Of a DNA stretch of 64,000 bases, positions 1 to 8,161 are shown one piece after another. Position 1 is the first letter of the stretch; every line of letters starts with the position of its first letter. Below the pieces are notes generated by a model. That model was not told the origin of the DNA. It saw only the letters and a list, made by a program, of their open reading frames with translations, and ran no database searches. The position numbers were made by a program, and so were the translations under genes. The DNA comes from Ruminiclostridium cellobioparum DSM 1351 = ATCC 15832 (GTDB lineage: Bacteria; Bacillota; Clostridia; Acetivibrionales; DSM-1351): positions 62,001-126,000 of the forward strand of contig NZ_JHYD01000023.1 of assembly GCF_000621505.1 (NCBI RefSeq). Reading direction: 5' to 3'.

Positions 1-340
1 GGCCCTGGACTATTTCTCCGTCAATAAAAAGCAGGAACTGGGGATTCTTTCCGTCATCCCATTCTTCAATCTGGGTGTGAAAAATCAACCAGAGCGGTCT
101 TCCATCGAATTCCTCCGGTACGGTAAATTCCGTCTTAAACCAGTAATGCCTGTCAGGGCCGTACCAGTGCATGGTCCTGCTGTCAAAAGTCCTCCAGTCT
201 CCGGCTGCAGCTTCCGCATCGGCAGGCCTCAGAAAATTTCCCTCTTTTACCTGCCATTGAGTCAATTCCACCTTTTGTATCTTTGAAAACTTTTTCAGCT
301 GGTCACAGATTACCTGGACCCTTTCCTTTGCAAATATCAT
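1..340 (-). CDS. GH38 alpha-mannosidase, N-terminal fragment (cut by window edge)
   Basis: Reading the minus strand from an ATG at 340 gives an open frame to the left edge (about 113 codons). The translation contains [15 protein letters not shown], then a segment ending in [22 protein letters not shown]. This is the beta-sandwich N-terminal domain typical of bacterial cytoplasmic GH38 alpha-mannosidases; the catalytic domain lies outside the window. The ATG overlaps the stop codon of the GH130 gene (ATGA), so the two are translationally coupled. Expected role: removal of terminal alpha-mannose inside the cell. Family assignment rests on these N-terminal motifs only, so it is probable, not certain. 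Confidence 0.8.
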   Translation of the reverse strand, partial: MIFAKERVQVICDQLKKFSKIQKVELTQWQVKEGNFLRPADAEAAAGDWRTFDSRTMHWYGPDRHYWFKTEFTVPEEFDGRPLWLIFHTQIEEWDDGKNPQFLLFIDGEIVQG

Positions 341-1335
341 AGCTCCACCTCCAGGGGGTATTTTTCCATATAATCAAGCAGTTCGTTAAAAGTGGTAAAT
401 GCCAATCCGGTGACTGTATCGGCACAGCCATAATAAATGGCTATTCTTCCCGTCGCTGCATCGGTCAGGGCCGCACACGGAAAAGTCACATTGGGAACAT
501 CTCCGACACATTCGTATATGGTCTGAGGACCGAGGATGTAATTTCCTGAACGTGCAATAACCTTCCAGGGCTGATCAATATCAAGCAGTGCACAGCCCAT
601 TCGATATACAAACCCATTGCAGGTATTTATTACACCATGATAAATCAGCAGCCAGCCCTTATCGGTTTCTATGGGCACCGGTCCGGGACCTATTTTCTTT
701 GACTGCCAGGCCGACTCGTCGCTATTGATGGTTCCCATTACATATCTGTGCTTTCCCCAGAAAGTCATATCGGGACTTATACTGTAAAAAATGTCCCCAA
801 AGGGTGTGTGCCCTGTATCACTGGGCCGGCTGAGCATGGCATAATGTCCGTCTATTTTCCTTGGAAACAGTACTCCGTTTCTGTTGTATGGCAAAAATGC
901 ATTTTCCAGCTGATAAAAGGTTTTAAAGTCAAAGGTGTAAGCCATTCCGATGGTCGGACCGTGGTAACCGTTGCACCAGGTTATATAATAGCGGTCCTCG
1001 ATAAAGCAGACTCTTGGATCATAGCGGTATTCCCTTTTGATTACTTCGGAAGTACCCTGGAACTTTATGGGTTGTTGATTGATTTTCCAATTTATTCCGT
1101 TTTCACTGAAACCGGCAAAGATATCCATACTTACCGACCTGGAGTCACATCTGAAAACCCCGGCAAAGCCATTTTCAAAAGGAACCACCGCAGAATTGAA
1201 TATGCTGTTTGAGTTTGGTATTGCATCCCTCTCAATGATGGGATTCTGAGAATATCTCCATACCGGCTGGCTGCAGCTTGCCGGCTTATCCTGCCATGGA
1301 ATGTTTGGAAGAGCTCTCCCTATTATTTTACTCAT
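337..1335 (-). CDS. GH130 beta-mannoside phosphorylase
   Basis: 332 aa with no signal peptide, so cytoplasmic. GH130 enzymes are inverting phosphorylases that cleave beta-mannosides with phosphate to give mannose 1-phosphate. The conserved DPRV motif, containing the Asp that acts as proton donor in this family, is at about residue 106 ([17 protein letters not shown]). The first 60 residues ([18 protein letters not shown]) and the length fit the shorter GH130 subgroup that includes 4-O-beta-mannosyl-GlcNAc phosphorylases and manno-oligosaccharide phosphorylases. Substrate cannot be fixed from sequence; coupling with GH38 and the nearby GH20 favours mannosyl-GlcNAc from N-glycans. An AGAGAGG ribosome site precedes the ATG. 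A hairpin separates it from the upstream binding-protein gene. Confidence 0.88.
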   Translation of the reverse strand: MSKIIGRALPNIPWQDKPASCSQPVWRYSQNPIIERDAIPNSNSIFNSAVVPFENGFAGVFRCDSRSVSMDIFAGFSENGINWKINQQPIKFQGTSEVIKREYRYDPRVCFIEDRYYITWCNGYHGPTIGMAYTFDFKTFYQLENAFLPYNRNGVLFPRKIDGHYAMLSRPSDTGHTPFGDIFYSISPDMTFWGKHRYVMGTINSDESAWQSKKIGPGPVPIETDKGWLLIYHGVINTCNGFVYRMGCALLDIDQPWKVIARSGNYILGPQTIYECVGDVPNVTFPCAALTDAATGRIAIYYGCADTVTGLAFTTFNELLDYMEKYPLEVEL

Positions 1336-1403
1336 GTGCTACCTCTCTATATAAATTTTATTGTTGTTTTCGAGTTCATTTAAAGCTGTTTTTAAAAAAT
1401 ATA

Positions 1404-1446
1404 CAAAAATCCGAACAATAGGCTTGCACTAACGTCCGGATTTTTG
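1404..1446 (-). terminator. Intra-operon hairpin/terminator between binding protein and GH130
   Basis: Ten-base arms CAAAAATCCG (1404-1413) and CGGATTTTTG (1437-1446) flank a loop and end in a T-run on the minus strand. It sits just after the binding-protein stop codon and before GH130. Partial termination here would make the binding protein more abundant than the enzymes. Confidence 0.75.
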
Positions 1447-1498
1447 CCCTGCACACGATTAATTTGCAGACTTAACCACTTCGGGAAATGGTTAAATA

Positions 1499-3007
1499 TT
1501 ATTTAAAATATTCTGTGATCTGTTTCTGTGCTTCTGCCATAATTTTATCCATACCTGCTGCTTTAAGCTCTTTTACAATCTTCGGAACCATAACCACAGG
1601 ATCGGATGCACCGGTTTGCAGTTCATATTTGTATTTATCCCAAACTGCCTTGCAGTTTGCAACTTCCGTTGAAAGGTTGCTTATATCAAGAGCGTATCCG
1701 AGAGTAACCGAAGCCGCAGCTTCCTCATTTAACTTTTTAACTGCATCCCACTGGTCTGCCGGGTTTGGATCAACCGCCGCCATGTTGAAGAAAGTTCCCT
1801 GTGAGTAAGCTGGCAGAGTCCAGGTATCACTTGTTCTCTTTATTACGTTGTCGGCAACCTTCTGCCAGTCAGTTCCTTCAATACCGTATGCAAGCATATT
1901 TCTCAACTGTGCATCTGTGTTAACGGCCTGTATGAATTTCAAAGCCTCTGACTTATATTTTGAATTTGCCGAAATGGCATTCAGAGAACCTTGAATACTG
2001 CTTGTTGTGAATATTGGTCCAAACTGCTGTGCCATTACATATTTTTCAACACCTTTATCCACCTGCCAGCTTGCTTCGGCACCCGGGAAGGCCTGTGCGC
2101 TGAAGAACGGAAGTTTCTTTGGGGCTTCTCCCAGGGTCGGAGCATCAGGATTGATTATTCCGTCCTTATACCACTGGTGAAGCTGTTTCAAATCTTCCAT
2201 TACATCCGGTTGTTCAAGTACTGATACCACTTTTCGCGAAGTATCATCTATCTTTACGCCCATAGGTCTCAATCCCAGTGTAAGGTCATCGTACTTGTTG
2301 AACATACCGTTAAAACCGTCATCCTTTATCATCTGCAAAGGATAATAGGACTTTCCCTCTCCGGCTTTGATTGCGTGGAATGGCTTATCAAGCTCCTTTA
2401 AGGTTTTAATATTTGCATAATCAATGTTGTATTTCTTAACAATGGAATCATCCCATACAAAGTACTGAGTTATTGATGAATCCTTATAAGTAGGCACTGA
2501 ATATATTTTACCATTCAGCTTTGTACCATTCCATACTTTTTCAGGAATAAATTTGAAGAGGTCGGGAGTTTCCTTCTGGACTGCGTCTGTGATATCGGCC
2601 AGAGCCCCGAGATTTATAAACCGGTTGTAATTGTTGTTGTTTACAAACATTATGTCAAAAGCCTCTCCGGTATTGACTATTGTGTTCATCTTTGTATCAT
2701 AGTCACCCCAGCCGGCAACCTTGATATCAATTTTAACACCGTATTTTCCTGCAATGTATTCATTTATTTTTGCCACACCTTCTGCAAGATTTTGCGGTTG
2801 TGTACCTATCTGCCACCATACAATTGTAGGAGCATTTTCAGCCGACACCTGTGTGCTGGCTGCCGCATCAGTGCTTGGAGCAGTTGATGCCGTACCCGTA
2901 CTTGCGGTAGATCCCGAAGCCGCAGAATTTGAACCGCAGCCTGCAAACGCGAATAACATGATGCTTGCAGCACAAATAACAGATAGAACCTTCAACATCT
3001 TTTTCAT
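1499..3007 (-). CDS. Carbohydrate ABC transporter substrate-binding lipoprotein
   Basis: 502 aa from an ATG at 3007 with GGAGG seven bases upstream; a longer frame to 3046 lacks a ribosome site. Lipoprotein signal peptide (MKKMLKVLSVICAASIMLFAFAGCG) with a Cys lipobox, then a Ser/Ala/Thr-rich linker to about residue 60, then the extracellular solute-binding family 1 fold of the LplA/YtcQ type. It is anchored outside the membrane and delivers an oligosaccharide to the two permeases encoded just upstream in the same operon. The ligand is unknown; the downstream GH130 and GH38 genes suggest a mannose-containing glycan. No ATPase is encoded here, so a shared MsmK-type ATPase elsewhere is expected. 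Confidence 0.93.
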   Translation of the reverse strand: MKKMLKVLSVICAASIMLFAFAGCGSNSAASGSTASTGTASTAPSTDAAASTQVSAENAPTIVWWQIGTQPQNLAEGVAKINEYIAGKYGVKIDIKVAGWGDYDTKMNTIVNTGEAFDIMFVNNNNYNRFINLGALADITDAVQKETPDLFKFIPEKVWNGTKLNGKIYSVPTYKDSSITQYFVWDDSIVKKYNIDYANIKTLKELDKPFHAIKAGEGKSYYPLQMIKDDGFNGMFNKYDDLTLGLRPMGVKIDDTSRKVVSVLEQPDVMEDLKQLHQWYKDGIINPDAPTLGEAPKKLPFFSAQAFPGAEASWQVDKGVEKYVMAQQFGPIFTTSSIQGSLNAISANSKYKSEALKFIQAVNTDAQLRNMLAYGIEGTDWQKVADNVIKRTSDTWTLPAYSQGTFFNMAAVDPNPADQWDAVKKLNEEAAASVTLGYALDISNLSTEVANCKAVWDKYKYELQTGASDPVVMVPKIVKELKAAGMDKIMAEAQKQITEYFK

Positions 3008-3116
3008 TTCTATTTCCTCCATTTTTTTAAATTTTTTTATAATCAAACTTAAGCCTACTTAAGTTCAATATCCGTGCAGATGAATTTGTTCCAAACCGTA
3101 TCCTTTGAAAATAAAA

Positions 3117-4046
3117 TCATTCCTTGACCGCACCTATTGTCAGACCTGAGGTGAAATACCTCTGGAAGAAGGGATATGCACATGCAATAGGAATAACTAT
3201 GAGTACTGCTATAGCCATACGGGCCGATTCCTTGGGCATTTTTGCCGACATTTCAGCTGCACTGATTCCGATGGTGGCGGCATTTTTAGACAAATAGTCG
3301 GCCTGATTCATGATTTTATTCAACAACGCCTGCAGAGAATACATATCCTGGTTATCTATATACAGCATGGATTGAAACCAGTCATTCCAGTAGCCGAAGC
3401 ACAGGAACAGTCCTATTGTGGCAAGCACCGGCAGCGAAATGGGCAGTACAATACTGAAAAATATCCTGAGCTGAGCTGCTCCGTCGATTTTAGCCGACTC
3501 TACCAGTGCATCTGGTATTGTAGTTCTAAAAAAAGTCTTGCATATCAAAACATTAAAGGAACTTACCGCCAGCGGCAGAATCAAAGCCCAAACGGAATCC
3601 TTCATGTGAAGCTGGCTTACATTTATATAATAGGAGGACACCATTCCTCCGTTGAATATCATTGGTATGAACACCATCCAGGTCATGAATTTTTTCAGGC
3701 GGTACTGAGGTCTTGATAAAACATACCCCATGCTTGTAGTAAGCAAAACTCCTATAAAAGTTCCTGCAATGGTAACAAACACTGATATTCCAAGTGCCCT
3801 AAGGATCATGTTTGCCTGCTGGTAAAGAAATATATATCCATCCATCGATATAACCTTTGGAATCAACTGATAGCCAAATCCTTCAATGTAAGCCTCCTTT
3901 GTAAGGGATATGGCAATGACGAATAAAACCGGAACAAGCGATATCAAAGCCAAACAAAGGAATAATAAATTAAAAACCATATTTGTAAAAGGTTTAACCT
4001 GATTGAATCTTTCAACATTTTCCTTGTAATTAAATTTCTGTGACAT
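3117..4046 (-). CDS. CUT1 sugar ABC permease, CarC/LplC-type
   Basis: 309 aa with six predicted membrane segments and the EAA loop that docks the ATPase (ALVESAKIDGAAQLRIFFSIVLP, split around residues 195-220). The C-terminal PFFQRYFTSGLTIGAVKE ending is characteristic of the LplC/AraQ-like permeases that pair with an LplB-type partner. It lies 11 bases after the partner permease and 109 bases before the binding-protein gene. Ribosome site GGGGGG sits six bases before the ATG. The product is the second transmembrane subunit of the importer. Confidence 0.94.
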   Translation of the reverse strand: MSQKFNYKENVERFNQVKPFTNMVFNLLFLCLALISLVPVLFVIAISLTKEAYIEGFGYQLIPKVISMDGYIFLYQQANMILRALGISVFVTIAGTFIGVLLTTSMGYVLSRPQYRLKKFMTWMVFIPMIFNGGMVSSYYINVSQLHMKDSVWALILPLAVSSFNVLICKTFFRTTIPDALVESAKIDGAAQLRIFFSIVLPISLPVLATIGLFLCFGYWNDWFQSMLYIDNQDMYSLQALLNKIMNQADYLSKNAATIGISAAEMSAKMPKESARMAIAVLIVIPIACAYPFFQRYFTSGLTIGAVKE

Positions 4047-4057
4047 TAATATCCCCC

Positions 4058-5014
4058 CTAAATCATTGCGCTTTCAGAATCAATTTTTCTAACCAGTGCA
4101 TTGGCCAGAAGAATGGTCACACAGCCCACCACCGACTGAATTAAAGCTGTTGCCGACGCCATGCCCGTCGTTCCCGATTTCATCATGGAGTACACATAAA
4201 CATCAATTGTGTAGGTAACGTCAAACAAAGAGTTGGAAGCTTTCGGCACCTGATAGAACAGACCGAAATCCGAGTAGAATATTCTGCCCACACTGAGAAT
4301 GAACATTATTACAATAACTGTCTTCATCAGCGGCAAGGTTATATACCTCACCTGCTGCCATTTGGTCGCTCCGTCTATAACAGCAGCTTCATAATATGTG
4401 CCGTCGATTCCAGTTATAGAAGCCAGATAAACAACCATTCCGTAGCCCACGCTCTTCCACAGGTTCATAAAGATTATAAAGTACGGCCAGTATTGGGGAC
4501 TCATATACCACTGTACAGGTTCGCCCCCTATGCTTTCTATGATTTTGTTGGCAAGTCCCTTGTCATAGCTGAGGAAACCGAATACTACGGCAGAAACAAC
4601 AACCCAGGACAGAAAGTAAGGCATGAACATTGCCGTCTGATATATTTTTGCGGCTATCCTGCTGTGAAGCTGGTTGATTATAAGGGCAAGGACTACCGGA
4701 ATTACTATTCCTAAAATTATGAAAACAATATTATATGCAAGAGTATTTCTTATAATTGTCCAAATATCTCCGAAGCTGAAAAGGGACTCGAAATTCTTTA
4801 AACCATTTCCCCCTGCCCAGGAACTCCTGAAAACACTTGTAATGAAATTTCCTGAGATTCTGAAATCCTTAAAGGCAATAATTATTCCGAACATCGGCAG
4901 GAAGCAGAAAAGTACATACCATATTGTGGTTGGCGCCGCCAAAAGCGTGAGCTCTGTGTCATCCTTCGTCCACCGCTGACGGTACTTTTTTGCGGGCTGT
5001 GATCTATTTATCAT
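4058..5014 (-). CDS. CUT1 sugar ABC permease, LplB-type
   Basis: 318 aa from the ATG at 5014, chosen because GGAAGG lies eight bases upstream and the length then fits the family; an open frame continues to 5119 without a good ribosome site. Six predicted membrane helices, opening with a hydrophobic segment near residues 24-45 (IWYVLFCFLPMFGIIIAF), and an EAA loop reading YYEAAVIDGATKWQQVRYI near residue 220. It is the first gene of the importer operon, about 120 bases downstream of the 20-bp element at 5137-5156 that is shared with the sensor-kinase promoter. Confidence 0.94.
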   Translation of the reverse strand: MINRSQPAKKYRQRWTKDDTELTLLAAPTTIWYVLFCFLPMFGIIIAFKDFRISGNFITSVFRSSWAGGNGLKNFESLFSFGDIWTIIRNTLAYNIVFIILGIVIPVVLALIINQLHSRIAAKIYQTAMFMPYFLSWVVVSAVVFGFLSYDKGLANKIIESIGGEPVQWYMSPQYWPYFIIFMNLWKSVGYGMVVYLASITGIDGTYYEAAVIDGATKWQQVRYITLPLMKTVIVIMFILSVGRIFYSDFGLFYQVPKASNSLFDVTYTIDVYVYSMMKSGTTGMASATALIQSVVGCVTILLANALVRKIDSESAMI

Positions 5015-5136
5015 TACGAAATCCTTCCTTTTAAGCATATTTTTATTTAGATTGAACAGATTTCTTAAAGCCTTTCTTACTTTGATTATATTGCCTATCA
5101 CAATTTTGCTTCCAGTCAATAAACAATATAAAATAA

Positions 5137-5156
5137 TATAAAAACGTTAGATTTAA
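5137..5156 (-). promoter_or_regulatory. Shared 20-bp promoter element (copy A), upstream of the ABC operon
   Basis: The plus strand reads TATAAAAACGTTAGATTTAA. The same sequence with one change (TTTAA to TTCAA) is at 8032-8051 in front of the sensor-kinase gene, in the same orientation relative to the gene it precedes. On the minus strand the element starts with a TTAAAT or TTGAAT -35-like hexamer. It is a candidate operator plus promoter for the nearby AraC-type response regulator; this is inference. Confidence 0.5.
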
Positions 5157-5256
5157 TAAAAAATATCTATTTATTTGGATCGCAAATCCATATTTTTTGT
5201 ATAGATTGCCATAAAGCTACATAACGACATATAAGATTATCTCTTTTTATTTCAAC

Positions 5257-5299
5257 AAAAAAGTCCCCGGATAAGGAATTACCCTTAAACCGCGGACTT
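5257..5299 (-). terminator. Rho-independent terminator after the response regulator
   Basis: On the minus strand AAGTCCGCGG and CCGGGGACTT pair around a loop and are followed by TTTTTT. It isolates the two-component operon from the ABC importer operon, so the importer must use its own promoter between 5014 and 5257. Confidence 0.85.
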
Positions 5300-5370
5300 A
5301 AATTTTATATTGCTTTTTACCATGCAGCTGGTTCTAATTTCTAATGTTTATTTCCCTTTTGCTGCCGAAT

Positions 5371-6162
5371 CTACAGATAGTTATTGACAACGTTTTCTTC
5401 ATATCGGCGCAGGTTGCCGGGCGAATAACCAAAGTAATCCTTGAAATGGATGTAGAAATAATTCAGGTTCAGATACCCCACTCCATAGGCTATTGAAGCT
5501 ATCTTTTCCGAAGTGGTCTCAATTCTTTCCTTTGCCACTGTCAGCCGGTAGCTCATCAGATACTCGGAAAACTTCATGCCGGTTTCCTTTATAAAAATTT
5601 GTCCGAGATAAGTGCTGTTCATTTTAAATTTATCAGCTATAATCTTGAGATTTATATTTTTGCTGAACTCACCTTTCACAATCAAAATCACCTTATTTGT
5701 AAGATTTGAGAGAGATGAATATTCCACGTTCAGAATGGGATCGATATTTTTATCCTTTGGCATCCTTCCTTCCAGAGTCCCCTTCAAATCTTCTACTATA
5801 AGTCGTTCGATTATTTGCTTCAGCTTGACTGCATCAATGGGTTTCAGGATATAATCCTTTACACCCCTGAGAAATGATTTCCTGACAAATTCAAATTCAT
5901 CGTAGCCGCTCATCATGACATAACTGGTAGGAATTTCAAGAACATTTAGTTTTTCAATAATATCATACCCCCGTGCATCATCGATGCACACATCAAATAA
6001 AGCAATGTCAGGTCTCAGTTCCACCGCCTTTTCCACGGCTTCATGGAAATTCAGGGCAGACTCTATCCTGCTGAATCCATAGCTTTTCCAATCAATAAGC
6101 CGTTTTACCCCGTCAATAATCATGGGCTCGTCATCTACTATCAGCAACTGGTACATGTTCAT
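5371..6162 (-). CDS. AraC-family response regulator (short YesN type)
   Basis: 263 aa: an N-terminal receiver domain (IVDDE at 8-12, phospho-acceptor Asp57 in LFDVCIDD, SGYDEF around 84, Lys in DYILKPID near 107) followed almost directly by a two-helix-turn-helix AraC domain from about residue 165 to 255. It lacks the long middle region of the 540-aa YesN-like regulator at 17662-19284. It overlaps the kinase gene upstream by about 30 bases; a second ATG at 6156 is better spaced from the GGAGG and may be the true start. The expected role is to activate the neighbouring ABC, GH130, GH38 operon and perhaps GH20 in response to extracellular glycan sensed by the kinase. Confidence 0.92.
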   Translation of the reverse strand: MNMYQLLIVDDEPMIIDGVKRLIDWKSYGFSRIESALNFHEAVEKAVELRPDIALFDVCIDDARGYDIIEKLNVLEIPTSYVMMSGYDEFEFVRKSFLRGVKDYILKPIDAVKLKQIIERLIVEDLKGTLEGRMPKDKNIDPILNVEYSSLSNLTNKVILIVKGEFSKNINLKIIADKFKMNSTYLGQIFIKETGMKFSEYLMSYRLTVAKERIETTSEKIASIAYGVGYLNLNYFYIHFKDYFGYSPGNLRRYEENVVNNYL

Positions 6163-7885
6163 CCCCCCTCCAAATCGATATAGATATGGTAATACCCGCT
6201 TCCTCGTTGTTGTTCAATTTCATTTTCAGACCATCTCCATAAAAAAAGCGAAGTCTGGTATATACGTTGATCAGGCCGATACTGCTATTATCGGTATTTT
6301 CTTTTTCGGTTGCGGCAAGCCATCCATTTATTGCTTCAAGCCTGTCAGGTTCAATCTTTTCACCATTGTTAATAATTTGAAACATTACTTCATTTTCATA
6401 AATTTTTCCGCTTATAAGCAGCAAATTATAATCGCAGCTTCTGTCGAAACCGTGTACAAAAAAATTCTCTACCAGCGGCTGCATCCAGAATTTAACCGTT
6501 TCCATTGCGCGTATTTCATGATCAACATCTATCTGGTAATAAAATTTTCCGCTGAACTTAAATTCCATTATTTTCAGATATTTCGTGAGTATGTCAAGTT
6601 CATTTCCAATAGTTATTACATCCTTGTTCTTAACCACCTCCCGCAGCATTCCTCCCAAATTGAACACGGCATCAGCAACACTTTCGTCGTTGTTCACCAT
6701 GGCATGGGACCTTATAACCTCAAGGGTATTATATAAAAAGTGCGGATTTATCTGCTGCTGCAGGGTCTTCATCTCGGCTTCCTTCTGTTTGAGCTTCAGA
6801 ATGTATTCTTTTTGAATATGTTCTTCAAGCTGTTCCGACATATCATTGAGCTTTCTTGCTATTATACTGAATTCATCCTTGCGTTTTTTTATGTCTATCT
6901 TTACAAACTTTCCCGACTTTGCCTTGTCTATGGCTTTGGTAATCAGACTCAGGTATTTGGCATCAAAGGACATACGCGTGGCTATCAGCAGAGTTATTGA
7001 TATAAATATAAAAAGAATACCGAATATATAAAATAAAAATATTGAGCGATTCTGATTGATTATAGCTCCATAACTCACTAATGAAACCATTTTAAATCCA
7101 TATTGTTCAGATGTATATACATTATAATGCATTTCCTGAAAAAAACCGGACCCTATCCTGCCGCTTGTTTTTTCACTGTCATATATTCGCCGGAACTGCT
7201 CCTTCATAGTATCATCAGCTCCGAAATAAAGTTCACCGTCCTTACTCATAACAGCTACATGAACTATGGGATTTTTATTGATATTTCCAAAAATAGCCTG
7301 AGCCCGGACGAGAAAGCTTACTTCTCCCAGCGTTTCAGACATATCACCCGGCTGCAGGATTTTTTTTGTATAATTGTAGCCCAAAGATATGTCGTTTTTT
7401 ATTCCGCTCCGGTTTGGAATGCGGAATCTTACCTGGGAAATCCCATTGGTTCCATAGGTAATAATATTTGAATTTTTAGAGGTAAGAAATAATATCTGGG
7501 AAATGGAATACTGGTTTGATCTAACAAAATTCTTTATATCTTCAATAAAGCTGGTTTCGGCTTCATCGCCCGATACCTCCACAATGCGTTTCATTATATA
7601 GGTCTCGGCATCATTTCCGAAAAAGCGCATGAAATCCTTAAGTATCCGGCGGTTCTGTTCAGAATACAACCCTAGAAAATAGCTGTCTATTTTCTGGATA
7701 TTAAATCCTATATTGTTCTGAGCATTTTCAAACTCTTTGAGAGAGTCCTGCTTTATCTGCTCCAATTGACTGTTTAATGTCAGCTGGAACAGCAGGGAGC
7801 AAACCAGAGTACATACTACCAGCAGGGATAAGGTATAAACAATAAAAGGCTTACGGTAGACCTGTTTTTTAACAAATTCCAGCAT
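6131..7885 (-). CDS. Sensor histidine kinase, YesM/LytS-like
   Basis: 584 aa. Membrane segment at about 12-34, an extracellular sensor region to about 280, a second membrane segment at 281-303, HAMP region, then the His_kinase domain with the phospho-acceptor motif QQQINPHFLYNTLEVIR (His382) and a C-terminal HATPase domain. This architecture pairs with AraC-type regulators such as the one overlapping its 3' end. It is probably the membrane sensor for the glycan imported by the adjacent ABC transporter. Its leader contains both the shared 20-bp element (8032-8051) and a nested palindrome (7916-7975). Confidence 0.94.
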   Translation of the reverse strand: MLEFVKKQVYRKPFIVYTLSLLVVCTLVCSLLFQLTLNSQLEQIKQDSLKEFENAQNNIGFNIQKIDSYFLGLYSEQNRRILKDFMRFFGNDAETYIMKRIVEVSGDEAETSFIEDIKNFVRSNQYSISQILFLTSKNSNIITYGTNGISQVRFRIPNRSGIKNDISLGYNYTKKILQPGDMSETLGEVSFLVRAQAIFGNINKNPIVHVAVMSKDGELYFGADDTMKEQFRRIYDSEKTSGRIGSGFFQEMHYNVYTSEQYGFKMVSLVSYGAIINQNRSIFLFYIFGILFIFISITLLIATRMSFDAKYLSLITKAIDKAKSGKFVKIDIKKRKDEFSIIARKLNDMSEQLEEHIQKEYILKLKQKEAEMKTLQQQINPHFLYNTLEVIRSHAMVNNDESVADAVFNLGGMLREVVKNKDVITIGNELDILTKYLKIMEFKFSGKFYYQIDVDHEIRAMETVKFWMQPLVENFFVHGFDRSCDYNLLLISGKIYENEVMFQIINNGEKIEPDRLEAINGWLAATEKENTDNSSIGLINVYTRLRFFYGDGLKMKLNNNEEAGITISISIWRGDEHVPVADSR

Positions 7886-7915
7886 AGCATTACGCCTTTC
7901 ATTCCATTAGCCTGA

Positions 7916-7975
7916 TATAACGGGTCAATAAATTTTCCAAGAACGTGAAACGTTCTTTTGAACCTATGCGTTATA
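7916..7975. repeat. Nested palindromic repeat, copy 1
   Basis: The inner hairpin is AAGAACGT-GAA-ACGTTCTT (7939-7957). Around it GGTCAA pairs with TTGAACC, and TATAACG (7916-7922) pairs with CGTTATA (7969-7975). A stretch of about 45 bases starting AATTTTC and ending ATGCGTTATAAT recurs almost exactly at 40426-40471. It lies in the leader of the kinase gene. Function unknown; it could be a dispersed extragenic palindrome or an RNA structure. Confidence 0.75.
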
Positions 7976-8031
7976 ATATATTTTATATTGGCTTGCAAAC
8001 ATTTTTACAGTACACATTTGTTATATTATAG

Positions 8032-8051
8032 TATAAAAACGTTAGATTCAA
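8032..8051 (-). promoter_or_regulatory. Shared 20-bp promoter element (copy B), upstream of the kinase gene
   Basis: Nineteen of twenty bases match the element at 5137-5156. On the minus strand it reads TTGAATCTAACGTTTTTATA, and a TATAAT follows 15 bases after TTGAAT. It lies about 147 bases before the kinase ATG and 111 bases before the divergent GH20 ATG, so it could serve both. Confidence 0.5.
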
Positions 8052-8097
8052 GTGTATTTCTTGCCATTCCGTTCTGCTTCCGTGATATATTATGAAG

Positions 8098-8111
8098 TGT
8101 AAACGTCTCTT
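8098..8111 (+). promoter_or_regulatory. Possible catabolite-responsive (cre) site before GH20
   Basis: TGTAAACGTCTCTT matches 12 of 14 positions of the Bacillus cre consensus TGWAARCGYTWNCW. It sits about 50 bases before the GH20 start, a sensible position for CcpA repression. A 12/14 match occurs by chance at appreciable frequency, so this is tentative. Confidence 0.3.
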
Positions 8112-8161
8112 TCAACCTTAAATTTTATAATTTCAAATAATCTAAAAGGAGTTATTGCGTT

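Noticed and set aside
748-1212. Plus-strand 154-codon frame over GH130
   Set aside because: Antisense shadow with no start signal; GH130 motifs are clear on the minus strand.
1282-1320. Dockerin reading of the DDNHDGVIDRYP segment of the 1430-aa protein
   Set aside because: A dockerin needs two such calcium loops about 20 residues apart; only one is present in that protein (residues 1282-1293, not window bases), so it is not called.
7939-7957. AAGAACGT-GAA-ACGTTCTT as a LexA or cre site
   Set aside because: LexA in Firmicutes needs GAAC-N4-GTTC without the three-base centre seen here, and the cre CG centre is missing; the second copy with different flanks points to a repeat element.
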